Of a stretch of DNA of 60,022 bases, positions 32,134-42,074 are shown in pieces. The notes under the pieces were generated by a model. It was given only the letters and a program-made list of their open reading frames with translations. It was not told the origin of the DNA and made no database searches. Origin of the DNA: an uncultured Flavihumibacter sp. (GTDB lineage: Bacteria > Bacteroidota > Bacteroidia > Chitinophagales > Chitinophagaceae); contig CABHOW010000169.1 of the NCBI GenBank assembly GCA_902168225.1, positions 1 through 60,022 on the forward strand, given 5' to 3'. A program made the translations under genes and the position numbers. Position 1 is the first letter of the stretch, and each line of letters opens with the position of its first letter.

Positions 32134-33149
32134 TATTGTGCCTGTTCTATTAAGTGATGAATTGTTTTCACCCACTGCTCATTAGTGTTTAAGCAGGGAA
32201 CCACATCAAAAATCTCACCCCCCGCTTTCAAAAAATCTTCCTTTCCTTCTACATGAATTTCTTCTAAAGTTTCTAAGCAATCACTCACAAATGCAGGGCT
32301 AAGCACTAGTAATTTCTTGATCCCGGCTTTGGGCATTCGCCGTAATTCTTCTACTGTAAAGGGCTTTAACCAGGCATCCGCACCCAAGCGAGATTGGAAA
32401 GAAAAACTATATTTTTCCTTAGGTAGTTGAAGTACTTCTGCCGCTTTTTCAGTGGTGGTTTTCACTTGATGACGATAGCAATATTTATGTGCTTCAGAAG
32501 ATTTGTTGCAACAGTCATTTACCATCAGGCAATGGCTTTTGGTTATATCTGTTTTCTTAACATGCCTCTCCGGAATGCCATGGTAACTAAATAGTACATG
32601 GTCGTATTGATTCTCCAAGAATGGTTGAATAGAAGCAGCAAGGGCTTCAATATATTTTTCATCTTGATAAAATGGAGGTACTACTGATAACTTGAATGTA
32701 AAGCCACCTTTTTGGTAAGACATTTTTATATGTTCAACGGCTGTTTCATAACTACTCATTGCATAATGCGGATAGAGAGGAACTACTATCAATTCTTCCA
32801 GATCCGGATTTTCAGTAGTTAGCTTAGTGAAAACAACATCAGGTGTTGGGTTGGCATAGCGCATACAAAAATAGGTAGGCAAATTAGTTTCGGATGCCAC
32901 TAATTCGGTCAACAGAGAAGTAGTATGAACTAATGGTGAGCCATCTTTCGTCCAGATGGTTTTATATTTCGCAGCGCTTTTGGGTGCCCGGAAAGGAACG
33001 ATAATTCCTTTCACTAATAACGAGCGAACCAGATAGGGGATATCGATTACACGCTCATCCATTAAAAATTCATTCAGGTATTTTCTTACATCTTTCACTT
33101 CTGTAGAATCAGGAGAGCCAAGATTCGTTAAAAGGATCGCTTTTTTCAT
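32133..33149 (-). CDS. hemH: Ferrochelatase
   Basis: A 338-residue enzyme inserting ferrous iron into protoporphyrin IX, the final step of protoheme synthesis. Motifs: LLTNLGSPDSTEVKDVRKYL, the conserved histidine in FSYHGIPERHV, the catalytic glutamate region in SDCLETLEEIHVEG, and KPFTVEELRRMPKAG. It overlaps hemL by 4 bases upstream and hemJ by one base downstream. Confidence 0.95.
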   Translation of the reverse strand: MKKAILLTNLGSPDSTEVKDVRKYLNEFLMDERVIDIPYLVRSLLVKGIIVPFRAPKSAAKYKTIWTKDGSPLVHTTSLLTELVASETNLPTYFCMRYANPTPDVVFTKLTTENPDLEELIVVPLYPHYAMSSYETAVEHIKMSYQKGGFTFKLSVVPPFYQDEKYIEALAASIQPFLENQYDHVLFSYHGIPERHVKKTDITKSHCLMVNDCCNKSSEAHKYCYRHQVKTTTEKAAEVLQLPKEKYSFSFQSRLGADAWLKPFTVEELRRMPKAGIKKLLVLSPAFVSDCLETLEEIHVEGKEDFLKAGGEIFDVVPCLNTNEQWVKTIHHLIEQAQ

Positions 33150-34432
33150 GATTCGAATTTGTTTATAGCGTTAATCGTTTTTTCAATTTCGTTTTGCGTA
33201 ATGGCTATACTAAAAAACCAACTTTCATAGGCCGAAGGAGGTAAATACACACCTTCGTCTAACATGTGGTGAAAGAATTTGTTGAATAATGAAATATTAC
33301 TTTCCGATGCCGTTTTAAAATCAGTTACTGCATGTTCACCAAAGTGAACACTTATCATACTGCCGAGTTGGTTAATAGTATGTTCAATTCCTTTTTTAAA
33401 CAAGCTTTCACCTATTAGGTTTTTTAGTAGTTCTCCGGTTCGATCTAACTGCGTATACAGTTCGGGATTTTCGTTAAGATAACTTAGCGTAGCAAACCCT
33501 GCCGACACCGCAATCGGGTTACCGCTCAAAGTACCTGCTTGGTACACTTTACCCACTGGAGCAACAGATTCCATTATTTCGCGCTTACCACCAAATGCAC
33601 CAACAGGTAAACCTCCGCCAATCACTTTCCCATAGGTTACTAAGTCTGCATTTATTTTTAACCTCTCCTGTGCCCCACCTTTTGCTAAGCGAAAGCCTGT
33701 CATTACTTCATCAAAAATCAATACTGCTTTATGCTCATCGCAAAGAGAACGTATGCCTTCTAAGAAGCCCTGTTGAGGAATGATACAACCCATATTACCG
33801 GCAACAGGCTCAATGATAACTGCAGCTATTTCATTTTCATACTGCGCAAAAAGTGATTTTACTTCATCCAAATTATTATATGCAGCAGTAAGTGTGTCGT
33901 TGGCTGCGCCTGCTGTAATACCCGGAACTGTTTGGATATTGAATGTAGCCAAGCCGCTTCCGGCTTTTACTAAAAAGGCATCGGCATGTCCATGATAGCA
34001 GCCCTCAAATTTGATGAATTTGTTTTTCCCTGTATAGCCTCGTGCTATGCGCAACGCACTCATACAAGCTTCTGTACCACTGCTCACCAACCGCACCAAA
34101 TCTACATTGGGCGCCATACTTTTAATGAGTTTTGCCATCTCTACTTCCAACTTTGTAGGTGCTCCGAACGACAAAGCATCTTGCAGTTTTTCTTGTATGG
34201 CTTCTGTTACATTAGGGTGATTATGTCCCAGTATCATGGGCCCCCAGGAATTGATATAGTCGATGTATTGGTTGCCGTCTTCATCAAATAGATAAGCTCC
34301 TTTCGCACGTTTCATAAATACCGGGCTTCCGCCTACACTTTTGAATGCACGTACAGGAGAGTTTACTCCCCCGGGTATATGCGTTGCGGCTTCTTGTATT
34401 AACTGTTCGCTTTTTTTATATTTATTACTCAT
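33146..34432 (-). CDS. hemL: Glutamate-1-semialdehyde 2,1-aminomutase
   Basis: A 428-residue PLP enzyme making 5-aminolevulinate from glutamate-1-semialdehyde, the second step of the C5 pathway. IPGGVNSPVRAFKSVGGSPV opens the chain, VSSGTEACMSALRIARG binds the cofactor phosphate, IFDEVMTGFRLAKGGAQ is the PLP ring contact, and YGKVIGGGLPVGAFGG carries the Schiff-base lysine. It starts 2 bases after hemB. Confidence 0.96.
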   Translation of the reverse strand: MSNKYKKSEQLIQEAATHIPGGVNSPVRAFKSVGGSPVFMKRAKGAYLFDEDGNQYIDYINSWGPMILGHNHPNVTEAIQEKLQDALSFGAPTKLEVEMAKLIKSMAPNVDLVRLVSSGTEACMSALRIARGYTGKNKFIKFEGCYHGHADAFLVKAGSGLATFNIQTVPGITAGAANDTLTAAYNNLDEVKSLFAQYENEIAAVIIEPVAGNMGCIIPQQGFLEGIRSLCDEHKAVLIFDEVMTGFRLAKGGAQERLKINADLVTYGKVIGGGLPVGAFGGKREIMESVAPVGKVYQAGTLSGNPIAVSAGFATLSYLNENPELYTQLDRTGELLKNLIGESLFKKGIEHTINQLGSMISVHFGEHAVTDFKTASESNISLFNKFFHHMLDEGVYLPPSAYESWFFSIAITQNEIEKTINAINKFES

Positions 34433-34434
34433 AG

Positions 34435-35406
34435 TTAAGATAGTAGTCTAATAATATCTTTTGCAAAGTAAGTGGCTATCAAATTGGCGCCTGCGCGTTT
34501 GATACTTAGCGTAGTTTCTAAGATAGCCGCATCTTCATTCAACCATCCTTTTTGAGCTGCTGCTTTTATCATGGCATATTCACCGCTTACATGGTAGGCA
34601 CTTACAGGAACTAACACATCATTTTTTACTTCGCGAATAATGTCGAGATAACTCAATGCAGGTTTCACCATTATAATATCAGCCCCTTCTGCAACATCTA
34701 ACTTTGCTTCCCGTATAGCTTCGAGGCGATTTGCAGGGTTCATCTGGTATGTTTTTTTATCGCCAAAGCCCGGAGCAGAATCTAAGGCATCTCTAAAAGG
34801 TCCGTAAAAACATGAAGCATATTTTGCACTGTATGCCATGATACCTATATTGTGCAATTGATCCTCTTCTAATGCTTTACGAATGGCTGCAATTCTTCCA
34901 TCCATCATATCACTTGGCGCCACAAAATCGGCCCCTGCTTTTGCGTGACTTACCGCCATTTTAGCCAATACTGCTACCGTTTCGTCATTTACAATTTCTT
35001 CCCCTTTCACAATACCGTCATGACCAAAAGATGAAAAGGGATCGAGTGCCACATCAGTCATCACACATAGCTGTGGAACAGCGCCCTTGATAGCGCGAAT
35101 GCTACGTTGCATTAAGCCATTCTCATTCAAAGCTTCTGTACCTAAATTGTCTTTATATTCATCTTTGCTTTTTACAAATAGCAGTACGGAGCGAATACCG
35201 ATGCTAAATAGTAATTCGGCTTCTTTCAACGTTAGATCTAGGCTACGCCTATAGTAGCCGGGTAAGGAAGGAATTTGTTCTTCGATACCTTCACCTTCCA
35301 CAATGAAAAGTGGCGCGATCAGTTGTTCGGCGCTAAGGTGTGTTTCGGCTACCATAGCACGGATGGCAGGCGATTGGCGAAGGATGCGGGGTCTGTTTAT
35401 AAGCAT
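34435..35406 (-). CDS. hemB: Delta-aminolevulinic acid dehydratase (porphobilinogen synthase)
   Basis: A 323-residue TIM-barrel enzyme condensing two 5-aminolevulinates to porphobilinogen. The two active-site lysines are in MAYSAKYASCFYGPFRDA and IMVKPALSYLDII. The metal region is DVALDPFSSFGHDG, with aspartates in place of the zinc-binding cysteines, which marks the magnesium/potassium-dependent type. ATG 35406 (MLINRPRILRQSPAI) is preferred; it is 1 base from the hemF stop. Confidence 0.95.
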   Translation of the reverse strand: MLINRPRILRQSPAIRAMVAETHLSAEQLIAPLFIVEGEGIEEQIPSLPGYYRRSLDLTLKEAELLFSIGIRSVLLFVKSKDEYKDNLGTEALNENGLMQRSIRAIKGAVPQLCVMTDVALDPFSSFGHDGIVKGEEIVNDETVAVLAKMAVSHAKAGADFVAPSDMMDGRIAAIRKALEEDQLHNIGIMAYSAKYASCFYGPFRDALDSAPGFGDKKTYQMNPANRLEAIREAKLDVAEGADIIMVKPALSYLDIIREVKNDVLVPVSAYHVSGEYAMIKAAAQKGWLNEDAAILETTLSIKRAGANLIATYFAKDIIRLLS

Positions 35407-35407
35407 A

Positions 35408-36328
35408 TTAAATCCATTCTTTAGGTTGTTGTAAAACATGTAACAATTTTTCTTCTTCTGAGCTGGCTGCAGGTTGATAATTGTATTCCCAACGAACTGT
35501 TGCAGGTAAACTCATCAGAATAGATTCTATTCTTCCATTAGTTTTCAAACCAAATAAAGTTCCTTTATCATGTATGAGATTGAACTCCACATAGCGACCT
35601 CTTCTTATTTCCTGCCAGTGTTTTTGTTGTTCGTTGAAAGTATACGCTTTTCTCTTTTCAACAATGGGTATATAGGCTGGTAGGAATGCTTTACCACAGG
35701 CAGTAGTAAACTCAAACCAATGCCGGGAGGGCTTTTCAGCAGTAGGACGCAAGTAATCAAAAAATAACCCTCCTATTCCCCTCGCTTCATTTCTATGGTG
35801 ATTATGGAAGTAATTGTCGCAAGCTTTTTTATAGTTTTTGAAGTAGCTTGGATCAAAACTATCGCACACTTCTTTATGTGTTGTATGGAAGTGAACGGCA
35901 TCTTCTTCAAACAGGTAGTAGGGTGTTAAATCTGCTCCTCCCGCAAACCATTGATCCACAACATTTCCATCATTATCATATAACTCAAAGTATCGATAGT
36001 TCGCATGAACTGTTGGCACAAAGGGATTGAAGGGATGTATCACCAGTGAAATACCACAGGCAAAAAATTGGTTATGCTTTACATTCAAATACTGCACCAT
36101 AGTTTCGGGAAGTATCCCATATACTTCAGAAGTGTTTACACCTCCTTTCTCGAAAACTTGCCCATTGGTAATGACCCGCGTTCTGCCACCACCGCCACCC
36201 TCACGCTGCCAGAGGTCTTCCTGAAAAAGAGCTTTGCCGTCTGAATGCTCTAAAGCACTGCAAATCTCGTTCTGCAGCTGTTTAATAAAAGCTGCAAAAG
36301 GTTCTTTATAACTTATTAGTTTACTCAT
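35408..36328 (-). CDS. hemF: Oxygen-dependent coproporphyrinogen III oxidase
   Basis: A 306-residue enzyme converting coproporphyrinogen III to protoporphyrinogen IX with oxygen. Typical segments are [42 protein letters not shown]-like [30 protein letters not shown], and the C-terminal [23 protein letters not shown] 36328 gives [10 protein letters not shown] and overlaps hemE by 8 bases. The aerobic enzyme, rather than HemN, implies heme synthesis under oxic conditions. Confidence 0.95.
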   Translation of the reverse strand: MSKLISYKEPFAAFIKQLQNEICSALEHSDGKALFQEDLWQREGGGGGRTRVITNGQVFEKGGVNTSEVYGILPETMVQYLNVKHNQFFACGISLVIHPFNPFVPTVHANYRYFELYDNDGNVVDQWFAGGADLTPYYLFEEDAVHFHTTHKEVCDSFDPSYFKNYKKACDNYFHNHHRNEARGIGGLFFDYLRPTAEKPSRHWFEFTTACGKAFLPAYIPIVEKRKAYTFNEQQKHWQEIRRGRYVEFNLIHDKGTLFGLKTNGRIESILMSLPATVRWEYNYQPAASSEEEKLLHVLQQPKEWI

Positions 36329-37355
36329 TATGATATTCTTTAACTGCATCTATAAATGCCTTTGCATGGTCAACAGGAATATGTGGTAAAATACCATGCC
36401 CAAGGTTTACAATATATCGCTGCGCACCAAAAGCATCAATCATTTCCTTTACCAATTTTTTGATCTCCGGTATCGGGAGCAACAATTTTATGGGGTCAAA
36501 ATTTCCCTGAATAGTGATATTATTTTTGGTTTGCTCGCGCGCAAATTCAGGAGTTACCGTCCAATCAATTCCTATGGCCGAAGCACTAGTTGCTGAAATA
36601 TTTTGTAAGGCATACCAACTTCCTTTTGGAAAAAGTATAACCGGACAAAGAGGAGCAAGTGCATCAGAAATCTGTTTCAAATAAGGGAGTGCAAATGCAT
36701 TAAAATCTACCGGAGATAACATCCCGCTCCAGCTATCAAAGACCTGTACACAATCTGCACCTGCAGCCACCTGTGCTTTCAGATAATCGATAGTTGCGTC
36801 TGTAATTTTTTGCAATAGCTGATGTGCTAAATGGGGTTGTGTAAAACAAAATTGTTTTGCCTTATCAAATGTTTTACTACCCTTACCCTCCACCATATAA
36901 CATAAAATGGTGAATGGGGCGCCGGCAAAACCAATAAGCGGTACGCGGCCATTGAGTTCATGTTTAGTAAGCGCAATGGCTTTGGCAACATAATCTAATC
37001 TTTCCGCGGCACCTTCCGTTTTTAGATTGTCGATATGCTCTTGTGTTCGAATGGTTTTAGGTAACAGCGGCCCTTTACCTTCTTCCATTAAAACTTCTAC
37101 TCCAAGTGCTTGTGGAATCACTAAAATATCCGAAAAAATAATGGCAGCATCACTTCCCACAATATCAATAGGTTGCAGCGTAATTTCACATGCGAGCTCC
37201 GGTGTTTCTACCCGGGTGAAGAAATCATACTTCGCGCGTAGTTGCATATATTCGGGTAAGTACCGACCTGCCTGACGCATCATCCAAACAGGAGGACGTT
37301 TTACTGCTTCCCCTCTTAATGCTTTTAATAATAAATCGTTCTTTAGTTCACTCAT
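36321..37355 (-). CDS. hemE: Uroporphyrinogen decarboxylase
   Basis: A 344-residue enzyme removing four carboxyls from uroporphyrinogen III. The N-terminal signature [17 protein letters not shown] is intact, as are [12 protein letters not shown] (catalytic aspartate), [16 protein letters not shown], and the C-terminal [17 protein letters not shown]. The start overlaps hemD by 8 bases. Confidence 0.96.
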   Translation of the reverse strand: MSELKNDLLLKALRGEAVKRPPVWMMRQAGRYLPEYMQLRAKYDFFTRVETPELACEITLQPIDIVGSDAAIIFSDILVIPQALGVEVLMEEGKGPLLPKTIRTQEHIDNLKTEGAAERLDYVAKAIALTKHELNGRVPLIGFAGAPFTILCYMVEGKGSKTFDKAKQFCFTQPHLAHQLLQKITDATIDYLKAQVAAGADCVQVFDSWSGMLSPVDFNAFALPYLKQISDALAPLCPVILFPKGSWYALQNISATSASAIGIDWTVTPEFAREQTKNNITIQGNFDPIKLLLPIPEIKKLVKEMIDAFGAQRYIVNLGHGILPHIPVDHAKAFIDAVKEYHNE

Positions 37356-38040
37356 GTTTATGTTTAAAATTTATATGGCTTGATACCAAATTGAGCATAG
37401 CGTATGCGTTTGGTGATTCCGGATAAATAATAGGATTGCTAATTAGTTTTGTTTGTAAAAAAGCAGCTGTTGTTTCACCAATACAGCAGCAAATTATTTT
37501 CGGGGGGATTGTATTTTGTTTTAAAAAACTGGTTACTCCACTTGGGCTGAAAAAGAGTAAGGCATCATATTCTTTCGGATCAATTTTTACTTCAACAAAT
37601 TGTGTTTCATAAACGGGAAGAGGAATATAATTGATAGCTGATGTACGGAGCCCGGTTTCTAAATCATTTAGTCTCGTGCAACTGCAAGGATGCAGTACTG
37701 ATGAAGCAGTAGATTGGGTGATTTTTACTGCCAGTTGTGCTGCATTTTCAGCCGTTGCAGCGGTTTCAAACCCTTGCTCAGTAAGTGTTTGTTTGGTTTT
37801 CCCGGAAATCGAAAAAATAGTTTTGTATTTCAATAGTATATAACCTTGTTCGTTTGCCAGAAAATATTTCAATCCATTTGTACTGGTGAAAGCCAAACTG
37901 TCGAAACGATCTGCATGGGGGATGGTGAATGGAATTCCTTGTGTGTGGATCACATCCACACATTTTACTTCCTGCGATAAGGACCGGGCATGAAGCAACT
38001 CCTGTTCTGAAAGTTTTTTAGTACTAAGAATTTGCTTCAT
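37348..38040 (-). CDS. hemD: Uroporphyrinogen-III synthase
   Basis: A 230-residue protein of low overall conservation, as usual for HemD, which cyclises hydroxymethylbilane with inversion of ring D. The family-typical [15 protein letters not shown] and the C-terminal [16 protein letters not shown] are present, as is [12 protein letters not shown]. Identification also rests on position between hemC and hemE. It overlaps hemC by 17 bases. Confidence 0.9.
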   Translation of the reverse strand: MKQILSTKKLSEQELLHARSLSQEVKCVDVIHTQGIPFTIPHADRFDSLAFTSTNGLKYFLANEQGYILLKYKTIFSISGKTKQTLTEQGFETAATAENAAQLAVKITQSTASSVLHPCSCTRLNDLETGLRTSAINYIPLPVYETQFVEVKIDPKEYDALLFFSPSGVTSFLKQNTIPPKIICCCIGETTAAFLQTKLISNPIIYPESPNAYAMLNLVSSHINFKHKHE

Positions 38041-38968
38041 CCTTCCATTTTTTATTCTTAATTATAGCCAGCAAATCAAGAGCCCCCTCTTTTTTTAGTA
38101 ACATATCTGCTCCCTTTTTTCCGGCTGTTTCCCATTCAATCCTATCAAAATGAATATTTACTTCGAAACATTGAGTGCCATCAAAATTGTGCATGGCACC
38201 CCGAAACTGAATTTCATCATCCTTCAAAACAGCTAATGCACTCACAGGCACCGAACAACCTGCCTGGAGTGTTTGCATGAATTGTCTTTCTATATTTCCC
38301 GCTATAAATGAAGTTTTGTGATTGATTTCTGTAACTATTTTTTTGATTGACTCGTTGTTATCGCAACAAACAATTCCCACAATACCCTGGGCAGGAGAAG
38401 GGAGCATCCAATCTAAGATCATCGCATCTTCCGGTAATACATTCAATCTTTCTAATCCTGCTTTTGCAAAAATTACGGCATCTATTTGCTGTGTTTCTTG
38501 AAATTTTCGAAGACGTGTTTGCACATTACCGCGGATATCTTGTACTTTATGATGCGGATATTTTGCAAGCCATTGTGCCCTTCGTCTTAAACTGCTGCTG
38601 GCAATATTAGCGGGTATGGCGGAATCTTCTAAGATAGTTTTATTTTTTACAAGCGCTACATCTTGATATGATCCTCTTTGTAAGACCGATACAAGCTCCA
38701 AACCTTCTGCTAGTTGGGTAGGTACATCTTTCAGCGAATGCACCGCAATATCTGTTTCATTATTTAACAATGAAATATCCAACTCCTTTGTAAAAACCCC
38801 GGAAATCCCCATGGTATAGATAGGCTGAGTGAGGTTAATATCACCGCTGCTTTTGATTGGAATGATCTCGCAGGTATTACCCTTCGCTTCCAGCGCAGTT
38901 TTAACTGCATTCGCCTGCCACAAAGCCAATGCACTGCTGCGAGTTGCTATGCGAATTGTTCTACTCAC
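38024..38968 (-). CDS. hemC: Hydroxymethylbilane synthase (porphobilinogen deaminase)
   Basis: A 314-residue enzyme polymerising four porphobilinogens. Start is GTG 38968, 5 bases after hemA. Motifs: RIATRSSALALWQANAVK, VHSLKDVPTQL with the catalytic aspartate, RRRAQWLAKYP, RGNVQTRLRK, and ERQFMQTLQAGCSVPVSA with the cysteine that holds the dipyrromethane cofactor. Confidence 0.95.
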   Translation of the reverse strand: MSRTIRIATRSSALALWQANAVKTALEAKGNTCEIIPIKSSGDINLTQPIYTMGISGVFTKELDISLLNNETDIAVHSLKDVPTQLAEGLELVSVLQRGSYQDVALVKNKTILEDSAIPANIASSSLRRRAQWLAKYPHHKVQDIRGNVQTRLRKFQETQQIDAVIFAKAGLERLNVLPEDAMILDWMLPSPAQGIVGIVCCDNNESIKKIVTEINHKTSFIAGNIERQFMQTLQAGCSVPVSALAVLKDDEIQFRGAMHNFDGTQCFEVNIHFDRIEWETAGKKGADMLLKKEGALDLLAIIKNKKWKDEANS

Positions 38969-38973
38969 TTTTA

Positions 38974-40032
38974 TTAATTAAAAACTATGTTGGGAAGCAC
39001 TTTCGGTTCAACAGTTGAAGTATATAACAATCTTCGTGTTTCCCACTGTCTAAATGTTGCTATATGTTCGTCAATAATTGTAAGTGCTAACGGAACTTGG
39101 TTTGTGCGTTTAGCAATAGTTTCATTTACTATCACTGAAAGAGAGTCAATATCAAAAAATGTAACCCCATCCAACAACTTTGCATCCGCGCTAACATTCG
39201 ATGGTACGGATAAGTCAAAAACAACTTTTACGCTCGAATTTTCAATCTGTTCTTTGGTAATAAGGGGGTGGTCGGCACTTGTGGCAACCACTAGTATATC
39301 AGCATTTCCGATCACACGATCAATATTTTCTATAGCATCGTAAGGAACCTTATAGTTTTCGGAAATTTCTTTTGCACGCAGTTCATTTCTATTCAACACT
39401 ACCAATTTGTGCTGGGGTAAATAGTGTTGCAAGTTTTTTAATGTAAGCTCTCCAAACTTACCCATACCTAATAAACAAACATTTTGGGGTTCCGTATCAC
39501 CGAAGAATTGCTTTAATTGTTGGATCACGGCATACGAAACAGAAGTAGTGCCGTCCGAAATAGATGTTCGGTTCCGAACCTGGCGAGATGCTTGTAAAGC
39601 ACTATTCACCAATTTTTCCAAATAACCATCTGCACATCCGCATGTTTTTGCTAAAGAAAATGCATTTTTCAGTTGCCCTATGATTTCATAATCACCCAGT
39701 ATTTGTGAATCTAAGCCGGAAGAAACACGGAATAAATGATGCATGGCTTCATCGCCCTGCTTTACAAAAGTAAAGGTCTTAATATCTTCTTCAGAAGCAG
39801 TAGTATATTTTTTGAGAATTTCGAAGTATTTAGTTGGAGATATATTCACCCCATAAACCTCGGTGCGATTGCATGTAGAAAGTATGAAAAAGTTTCGGTT
39901 ATCCTGGCTTATTTGCTCTTGATAAACGCTTCTCAGTAATTCGGTTGTAAATGCAAACTTGCTTCTTATTTCAAGCGATGTTTTTCGATAATTTACCCCA
40001 ACTACTAACAAACCCTGTTCTAATTTCTCCAT
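38974..40032 (-). CDS. hemA: Glutamyl-tRNA reductase, short C terminus
   Basis: A 352-residue enzyme reducing glutamyl-tRNA(Glu) to glutamate-1-semialdehyde, the first step of the C5 pathway. The catalytic cysteine is in ILSTCNRTEVYG; HHLFRVSSGLDSQILGDYEI and the NADPH domain (NVCLLGMGKFGELTLKNL) are normal. Typical family members are about 410-420 residues; this one stops shortly after the first helix of the C-terminal dimerisation domain (IIDEHIATFRQWETRR). Only 5 bases separate it from hemC, so no frameshifted remainder is hidden downstream. It is the first gene of the hem operon. Confidence 0.93.
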   Translation of the reverse strand: MEKLEQGLLVVGVNYRKTSLEIRSKFAFTTELLRSVYQEQISQDNRNFFILSTCNRTEVYGVNISPTKYFEILKKYTTASEEDIKTFTFVKQGDEAMHHLFRVSSGLDSQILGDYEIIGQLKNAFSLAKTCGCADGYLEKLVNSALQASRQVRNRTSISDGTTSVSYAVIQQLKQFFGDTEPQNVCLLGMGKFGELTLKNLQHYLPQHKLVVLNRNELRAKEISENYKVPYDAIENIDRVIGNADILVVATSADHPLITKEQIENSSVKVVFDLSVPSNVSADAKLLDGVTFFDIDSLSVIVNETIAKRTNQVPLALTIIDEHIATFRQWETRRLLYTSTVEPKVLPNIVFN

Positions 40033-40056
40033 CTAAACCGGTATGTGTTTTCGCAG

Positions 40057-40064
40057 CAAATTTA
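40057..40064 (-). promoter_or_regulatory. -7 box of the hem operon
   Basis: On the minus strand TAAATTTG, a full TAnnTTTG match, lies 24 bases before the hemA ATG (40032). It is the only convincing box ahead of the nine-gene operon. No heme-responsive operator or riboswitch was recognised in the 150-base leader region. Confidence 0.5.
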
Positions 40065-40182
40065 TTAACAAAGACAAGATGGAAAGCTCGGAAATGAAAA
40101 TGTGGCAATAATATGACAAAAGTCGCTTTAGCCTTGTTCCGGTTGCGTTTTGCAGGTTCTGTTACCAAACAAATTCTATTCC

Positions 40183-41124
40183 TTATGCGTCGGTATCCTT
40201 TTTCAATGCGGCAACTGTTTGTTTTACCGCATCTGCGTTTGTTGTAGGGGTATAACTAAAATGATTATTAAATTTAGCGCTATCGAAATAATAGTCCCTG
40301 TCGTACTGATAACGCATTTCATACATTTCATTTAATATAGGAATAAATAGCCCCAGTGCTTTCATTCCCCAGCCGGGTAGTACTTGATATTTATTGCTTT
40401 TCTGCATTTCATTCGCAAATAAATCGATCCATTCTTCGCCGGTGATTTGTTGTGGGTCTGTGGGTAAATTCCATATCTGATTATATGCCTCATTAGCATT
40501 TCCAAGTATTGCGGTACCCTTCCCCAAGTCAGGCGTATAACTTATGCTATGAACTACTTTAGCGTTACAAAACCATTGGGCTTTTTTCCCTTTCACTAAA
40601 TTATCATAAACCGTATTCATTAATACACTCTTCTCTTTTATGGCGCCAAAAAAGTCGGCTGAACGGGCAATAATGGCGTTTAGTTTCCCTTTTTCAACAC
40701 TGTCAAGAATGAGTTTATTGACTTCGGCCCTTACTTCCCCTTTTTTACTGGTTGGACTAATGGGTGAATTTTCTGTGATATGTTTTACATTATCGCCACC
40801 TATAGCATACACATTATCGAAAAATACAAGTTTAGCGTTGTGGGTTGAACAGGCATCAATAACATTTTTTATGAGCGGTGGCCACATTTGTTGCCATAGT
40901 TTGGTATTGTAGTCAAACCCAACCATAAGATAAACAACCTCACTACCTTCAACTGCATTTATTACTTGGTCTCGATTTGATAAATCTGCCTTAAATAATT
41001 CGTCGTTTGCATTGATTTTTTTAGGGTTTCGCCCAACAAGTCTGATATCAGCAGTATACGTTGGCAATGCTTTTGCAAGTTCGATACCGATGGCTCCACC
41101 TGCACCTAATATTGTTTGTTTCAT
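40183..41124 (-). CDS. NAD(P)-binding SDR/epimerase-like protein (NmrA-like)
   Basis: A 313-residue atypical SDR. The N-terminal LGAGGAIGIELAKALP is a glycine-rich nucleotide site; VVYLMVGFDYNTKLW and ARSADFFGAI follow. The canonical catalytic Tyr-x3-Lys is not obvious, as in NmrA/isoflavone-reductase-like proteins. It acts on an unknown substrate or as a redox sensor. It is transcribed toward the hem operon leader with about 150 bases between. Confidence 0.8.
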   Translation of the reverse strand: MKQTILGAGGAIGIELAKALPTYTADIRLVGRNPKKINANDELFKADLSNRDQVINAVEGSEVVYLMVGFDYNTKLWQQMWPPLIKNVIDACSTHNAKLVFFDNVYAIGGDNVKHITENSPISPTSKKGEVRAEVNKLILDSVEKGKLNAIIARSADFFGAIKEKSVLMNTVYDNLVKGKKAQWFCNAKVVHSISYTPDLGKGTAILGNANEAYNQIWNLPTDPQQITGEEWIDLFANEMQKSNKYQVLPGWGMKALGLFIPILNEMYEMRYQYDRDYYFDSAKFNNHFSYTPTTNADAVKQTVAALKKDTDA

Positions 41125-41164
41125 AGTCGAAGATTAGTGTTATTTGATCATATTAAACCAATTA

Positions 41165-41971
41165 CTAATAGTCTGAATATTCCGTAGGCCGCAAAAAACT
41201 AATATCGATATGTGATACGTTTTGTTGGTACTCCGGCATTGAAGTTAATTTTTTCCAATATGGATCATCTGAAAATTTCTTCCAGTGTTCATTTCGTTGC
41301 TGCATATTTTCAAAGCTTGTCATATACATTAAATTGGGCATTTTGCTCCCTGCAATTACTTCGGTATAAAATATAGCATTAAAGTTGAGTCTCTCAAATA
41401 GCCCAATTTCATCGCCCTCATTGAACATATGCAGTTTATTTTGAAATATTTTTTCAGTTGCGCTTTCGTAGCTACGTAATTCGTATACTCTATCGTTACG
41501 AGGACCTGATAGAGTAGGTAGTTTTAAGGTAGGGGCTAACTTAAATGATTTCAGCAAGATTCTTTCAATGCGATTATAAGGAGGGGCTGTAACCGGTGCG
41601 TTTATATATGTTGCTGCTGCTTGCCGATATTCCTTATCTCCTGAAAGTTTATCCGTTATGGTATAAAATTTTTCTACTGATGTGGCAGGAATAATTACAT
41701 ATAATTTTTTCTGTTCAGTAGTGTCATTAGCGATGTCTTTAAAAATGCCGATATTTTTGATACCCAAGCGATGCAATGCCGGTAATAATGCGTTTTGTAG
41801 ATAATTATCCAGTACTAACTCTTGTTGTGGCCGGTTATATCTATAAATAGTAATTTGATAAAACTCTTTGTTGGGGTTTTTATCAGACAATTGATTTTTT
41901 TGATAAACAAAAGATTGTAACCCAATCGTTACTAGTAAAAGGCTAATTGACCATATGAATTTATTCCTCAT
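41165..41971 (-). CDS. Exported NIPSNAP family protein
   Basis: A 268-residue protein with a signal peptide (MRNKFIWSISLLLVTIGLQS). Two NIPSNAP (dimeric alpha-beta barrel) repeats are visible, the second one clear: RVYELRSYESATEKIFQNKL, HMFNEGDEIGLFERL, and MTSFENMQQRNEHWKKFSDD. Family function is undetermined; related folds act as monooxygenases or binding proteins. The start at 41971 is preferred over a non-signal upstream extension. Confidence 0.85.
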   Translation of the reverse strand: MRNKFIWSISLLLVTIGLQSFVYQKNQLSDKNPNKEFYQITIYRYNRPQQELVLDNYLQNALLPALHRLGIKNIGIFKDIANDTTEQKKLYVIIPATSVEKFYTITDKLSGDKEYRQAAATYINAPVTAPPYNRIERILLKSFKLAPTLKLPTLSGPRNDRVYELRSYESATEKIFQNKLHMFNEGDEIGLFERLNFNAIFYTEVIAGSKMPNLMYMTSFENMQQRNEHWKKFSDDPYWKKLTSMPEYQQNVSHIDISFLRPTEYSDY

Positions 41972-42074
41972 GTATAAAAGCTGTTCGTTAAACAATTCGG
42001 AATAAAGATATAATTTATCTCTAATATCAGAGGATACGCATAATACTTCTACCAGCTACGATTGGGTTATTAAT

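Noticed and set aside
38961..38990. Frameshift explaining the short hemA
   Set aside because: Only 5 bases separate hemA from the hemC GTG, so there is no room for the missing residues.
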